Shown piece after piece: positions 61,753-64,000 of a DNA stretch of 64,000 bases (position 1 is the first letter of the stretch; each line of letters begins with the position of its first letter). This stretch comes from Mayamaea pseudoterrestris (lineage: Eukaryota; Bacillariophyta; Bacillariophyceae; Sellaphorales; Sellaphoraceae). The stretch spans positions 1,334,501-1,398,500 of the forward strand of contig BROI01000001.1 of assembly GCA_027923505.1 (NCBI GenBank). Direction: 5' to 3'. Below the pieces are notes generated by a model. That model did not search any database, was not told where the DNA came from, and worked only from the letters and a program-made list of their open reading frames with translations. The position numbers and the translations under genes are program-made.

Positions 61753-62340
61753 CTATATGAGACCACTCATTCTCCTCCTCATGAATCCCGAAGCAACATC
61801 TCGCGCAAATGGAATATAGCTGAGCGTATACCATGTAATGGCAACATACTGACAAAGCACCAAGACGATCAGCAAGAATGCTCCACCCGTCGTGACTGTC
61901 ACCAGCAGCGTCAAAAACAACGACCCCAAGTACAAGCACGTCGCCACGCGACGCACACTATGCAACATTTTCTGAAACTGCGTCCTCGGACCCGACAAAA
62001 AGAAGCTTCCCGCCAATGCAATCAAATTGCCAACCGTTGTGTTTAGCACAAAGGGAACGGCGTCGCCCTGCACCAAACTCTTGATGCGCCAAAAGGACCC
62101 CATGCTCAAAATGTAGCCGGCAATCATGCACGTGGCGCATCCAATCAAGCGCTCGCGCCACGATAGTTCGGGAAAGTATGTACATAGAAAGCATTCGTCA
62201 TCCTCGGCGTCGCTGAAGGAATCACTCGCGCTGCTGCTGCGCGTCGGAAGAAGACTTCGATAGTCAAAGTCAAGCATGGAGTTGCCGCCGGCTGCTGCTG
62301 TTGTGCTGCCGTCGGTACTAAAGGCTGTCGAGTGCATCAT
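61753..62340 (-). CDS. SFT2-family vesicle transport membrane protein
   Basis: 195 residues from the ATG at 62340 (MMHSTAF); an upstream in-frame ATG at 62448 would give 231. SFT2 proteins are Golgi/endosome four-TM proteins that help vesicle fusion. The match is clear: LSWRERLIGCATCMIAGYIL, PFVLNTTVGNLIALAGSFFLSGPRTQFQKM, then RRVATCLYLGSLFLTLL and QYVAITWYTLSYIPFARD. The N-terminal 70 residues are Ser/Asp-rich, as usual for this family. A sequence like a 3' splice site (TTTTACAG) lies just before the 62340 ATG, so the 5' UTR may be spliced. It is divergent from the next gene with 269 bp between. Confidence 0.88.
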   Translation of the reverse strand: MMHSTAFSTDGSTTAAAGGNSMLDFDYRSLLPTRSSSASDSFSDAEDDECFLCTYFPELSWRERLIGCATCMIAGYILSMGSFWRIKSLVQGDAVPFVLNTTVGNLIALAGSFFLSGPRTQFQKMLHSVRRVATCLYLGSLFLTLLVTVTTGGAFLLIVLVLCQYVAITWYTLSYIPFARDVASGFMRRRMSGLI

Positions 62341-62609
62341 GCTTGCTGTAAAATAAGAGTACTTATAGAACTGCGATATGGATTGGAAGGAAGAAAAAGG
62401 AGTTGGTAGAACCGTTGCGCTGAATGGGATCGGGCCAAGTCGTTCCATCCGTTTTGTTCTTCGGCGAAACCGCCGCGCCTCGCCACGCGCCGATTGGAAA
62501 TATCTTACCGGTTATGCCTCAATCGTACCGGCACTCATTCTGACTGCCACGTGGCGTCCCCAATGGCATCGCTTCCTCATCGCCTTCACAGTTTCGTCAC
62601 GTCGTCACC

Positions 62610-63134
62610 ATGGCAGTCTTCCCTCGCGGCGCAGCAATACTCATCGCCCTGTTGCTCTCCATGACTTCGAATAGCTTGTCCGCCGACGCTTTTGTAGCTG
62701 CTGTTCCTGGTAATGCTGCTAAAACATCTCGGGCGACTGCAGTAAACGGTGCATCGACGGCTGCTAGTCCAGCAACAGAAACAGAGGCTGCCGCTGCTGC
62801 ATCGTCCAACGACCAGCTACAAGTCCCTCTACTACCTGCATCCACTAGCAATGATCCAAGTATACCTCGCATTCAATTGGGAGGCGAAGGAATTTCCTTT
62901 GACCATATCGGTCCCATCATTATCAACGCGGACGGAACCACCAAGACGATTGACAACTGGAAGGACTTGTCATTGCAGGAGCAGCAAACCGCCTGGCGAC
63001 GCATCGCAAAACGCAACGAGGAACGACGAGCGGCACTACTGATAAAGCAGCAAGAGCAGACTGAAACTGATCAAGTGCTTGAACGTGAAATTGCAGAAGC
63101 AGAAGCAGCAGTAAAGGCGGATCAGGAGCTATAG
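62610..63134 (+). CDS. Putative plastid-targeted small protein
   Basis: 174 residues in a single exon; the ATG is in a good context (CACCATGG). Signal peptide (GAAILIALLLSMTSNSLS) followed by ADAFVAAVP, an ASAFAP-like motif, then an Ala/Thr-rich transit-like stretch, suggesting import into a secondary plastid. The conserved-looking core is at about residues 95-150: GISFDHIGPIIINADGT, then NWKDLSLQEQQTAWRRIAKRNEERRAAL. The G-P-x-x-x-N-x-D-G-T..I..W..L..QE....R.I.KRN..R pattern recurs in small proteins of fungi and algae (from memory, tentative). The C-terminus is a charged helix. Confidence 0.68.
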   Translation: MAVFPRGAAILIALLLSMTSNSLSADAFVAAVPGNAAKTSRATAVNGASTAASPATETEAAAAASSNDQLQVPLLPASTSNDPSIPRIQLGGEGISFDHIGPIIINADGTTKTIDNWKDLSLQEQQTAWRRIAKRNEERRAALLIKQQEQTETDQVLEREIAEAEAAVKADQEL

Positions 63135-63488
63135 CATGGCATATGTCATGTGCCATGCCATCGCTTGATACTCATGCTGCTTTTTTCAAGCAAACAGTCT
63201 TGCTGCATTCCGTATTTAGTTATTGTTTGGCATTGGAAGTGTCAAGCTCTCCAATCTGCGAACATGAAGAAAGTACAGTAGGTGCGCAGACTTGTATCAG
63301 CCTCTACTTGTTCCCTTTAAAAGTGCTTCTAATGTAAATGACGCAAAAGATACATAACATAAAACTCTTTGTCTCTATTATATGACTCGAGTAGCTAGCA
63401 AAGTGCTATTGACTACTCTGACAAAGCCCAATCCTTTATACAATTCGGACCTCAATCTCTTTGTACATGCAGCACCATCGCCGCTAAT
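63135..63488. other. Convergent intergenic stretch
   Basis: 354 bp between convergent genes; no feature seen beyond AT-rich 3' flank sequence. Confidence 0.4.
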
Positions 63489-63929
63489 TCAACAAGTAGT
63501 CTTGTCGGATATACTTGGCATGCGCGGCAAATTCAATGTTCGCGACACTGACGATTGCGGGCTCCGTCGCAAACCAGCAAAAGGTCGGCCGAGTGGAGGC
63601 TTGCTTCGTTTGGCCTCCATGAAGAAGCCCCATCCGTTCGAGTCAACATGGTCCTCCATCTGACGCAATCGAGAGTGATTGTCACTGTCATCGACTTGAA
63701 CCAAATCTTGCAGACACATGATGGACTCTCGCTTGCGCAGCTGCTGCCGACTGATGGATCGACTTTGTTGATGCACGGGCGACTTGCGCAGCTGCTCGAG
63801 CGTTTCCAAGGCTTGCTGATACTCAAAGTCCTCCACGTCGCTCATGCTCGAGCTGCTGGAGAGTGAAGTTGTACTTCCAAAGTCGGTAACGTTGCCGTCT
63901 TCGTTGCAGCTACTCATGTGAAAGCTCAT
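63489..63929 (-). CDS. Hypothetical Ser-rich protein or 3' exon
   Basis: 146 codons from the ATG at 63929 to the stop at 63489. The N-terminus is Ser/Asp-rich; a short helix (FEYQQALETLEQLRKSP) is followed by a Gln/Arg-rich segment and a basic C-terminus. No family is recognised. A good 3' splice site (CCTTTTACAG) ends one base before this ATG on the minus strand, so this could be the last exon of a gene whose 5' part lies beyond the window end. Antisense ORFs are shorter but overlap. Confidence 0.5.
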   Translation of the reverse strand: MSFHMSSCNEDGNVTDFGSTTSLSSSSSMSDVEDFEYQQALETLEQLRKSPVHQQSRSISRQQLRKRESIMCLQDLVQVDDSDNHSRLRQMEDHVDSNGWGFFMEAKRSKPPLGRPFAGLRRSPQSSVSRTLNLPRMPSISDKTTC

Positions 63930-64000
63930 GCTGTAAAAGGAATCTGATGTGATTCTTGATGGAAGGAGGCTTTGTATGATTGTATGACGAGGGAGGAATC

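Noticed and set aside
61753-62448. 231-residue SFT2 model starting at 62448
   Set aside because: The extra 36 residues lie upstream of a splice-acceptor-like sequence and add nothing SFT2-like; the ATG at 62340 is preferred but not proven.
1-64000. tRNA, rRNA, CRISPR, transposase or virus-like element
   Set aside because: I scanned for T-loop-like and anticodon-arm patterns, terminal repeats and transposase or reverse-transcriptase motifs by eye and found nothing convincing. A covariance-model and profile search would be needed to exclude short or degenerate ones.

Overview
This is a nuclear window from a eukaryote, most likely a photosynthetic stramenopile and probably a diatom. The evidence is: compact genes with none to two GT-AG introns of about 90-200 bp; several proteins with signal peptides followed by ASAFAP-like plastid-targeting motifs; an HSF-type regulator with diatom-style architecture; helicase-associated (HA) repeats; a ferredoxin-dependent bilin reductase; and stramenopile-type cysteine-module secreted proteins. 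I saw no virus-like or retroelement sequence and no convincing tRNA, rRNA or CRISPR.

Layout. Bases 1-13453 and 29106-41975 are two direct copies of one multigene block, offset by about 29.1 kb. The block carries, in order: a TLC-domain membrane protein, a carbamate kinase, a tRNA-dihydrouridine synthase, a DHHC palmitoyltransferase, a small secreted Cys protein, a poly-Q bZIP factor, a satellite of about 173-bp units, and a secreted Cys-module/beta-trefoil-like protein. The left copy stops inside the next gene, a second Cys-module protein, at base 13453. The right copy continues through that whole gene (41823-43202), so the left copy is probably the derived one. Two tracts inside carbamate kinase and Dus are base-for-base identical, one of them across an intron, while the flanking sequence has diverged; this points to gene conversion.

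Between the copies (13454-28564) lie a frameshifted CWC24/RNF113 relic, a frameshifted HA-repeat relic, and four apparently intact genes: a BTB protein, a four-TM protein, a thylakoid-lumen-type Cys protein and an HSF-type regulator. There are also about 6 kb of apparently gene-free sequence.

The right third (44272-64000) is single-copy. It holds a hypothetical protein, a CENP-S/MHF1 histone-fold protein, a membrane-anchored APS kinase-ATP sulfurylase-pyrophosphatase fusion, a giant plastid-targeted bilin reductase fused to four RRMs, a twin-Cys-module secreted protein, a membrane protein spliced to an exopolyphosphatase, an SFT2 protein and two small proteins. An exact 820-bp tandem duplication lies at the convergent 3' ends of the sulfate-activation and bilin-reductase/RRM genes.

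The two strongest candidates for undescribed biology are: (a) the bilin reductase-RRM-coiled-coil-RRM polypeptide at 52247-56482, in one uninterrupted frame; and (b) the gene at 58147-61377, where a 102-nt intron with a perfect TACTAAC branch point joins a TM, His-rich, CHAD-like protein in frame to a DHH exopolyphosphatase. Product (b) could bind and hydrolyse polyphosphate at a membrane.
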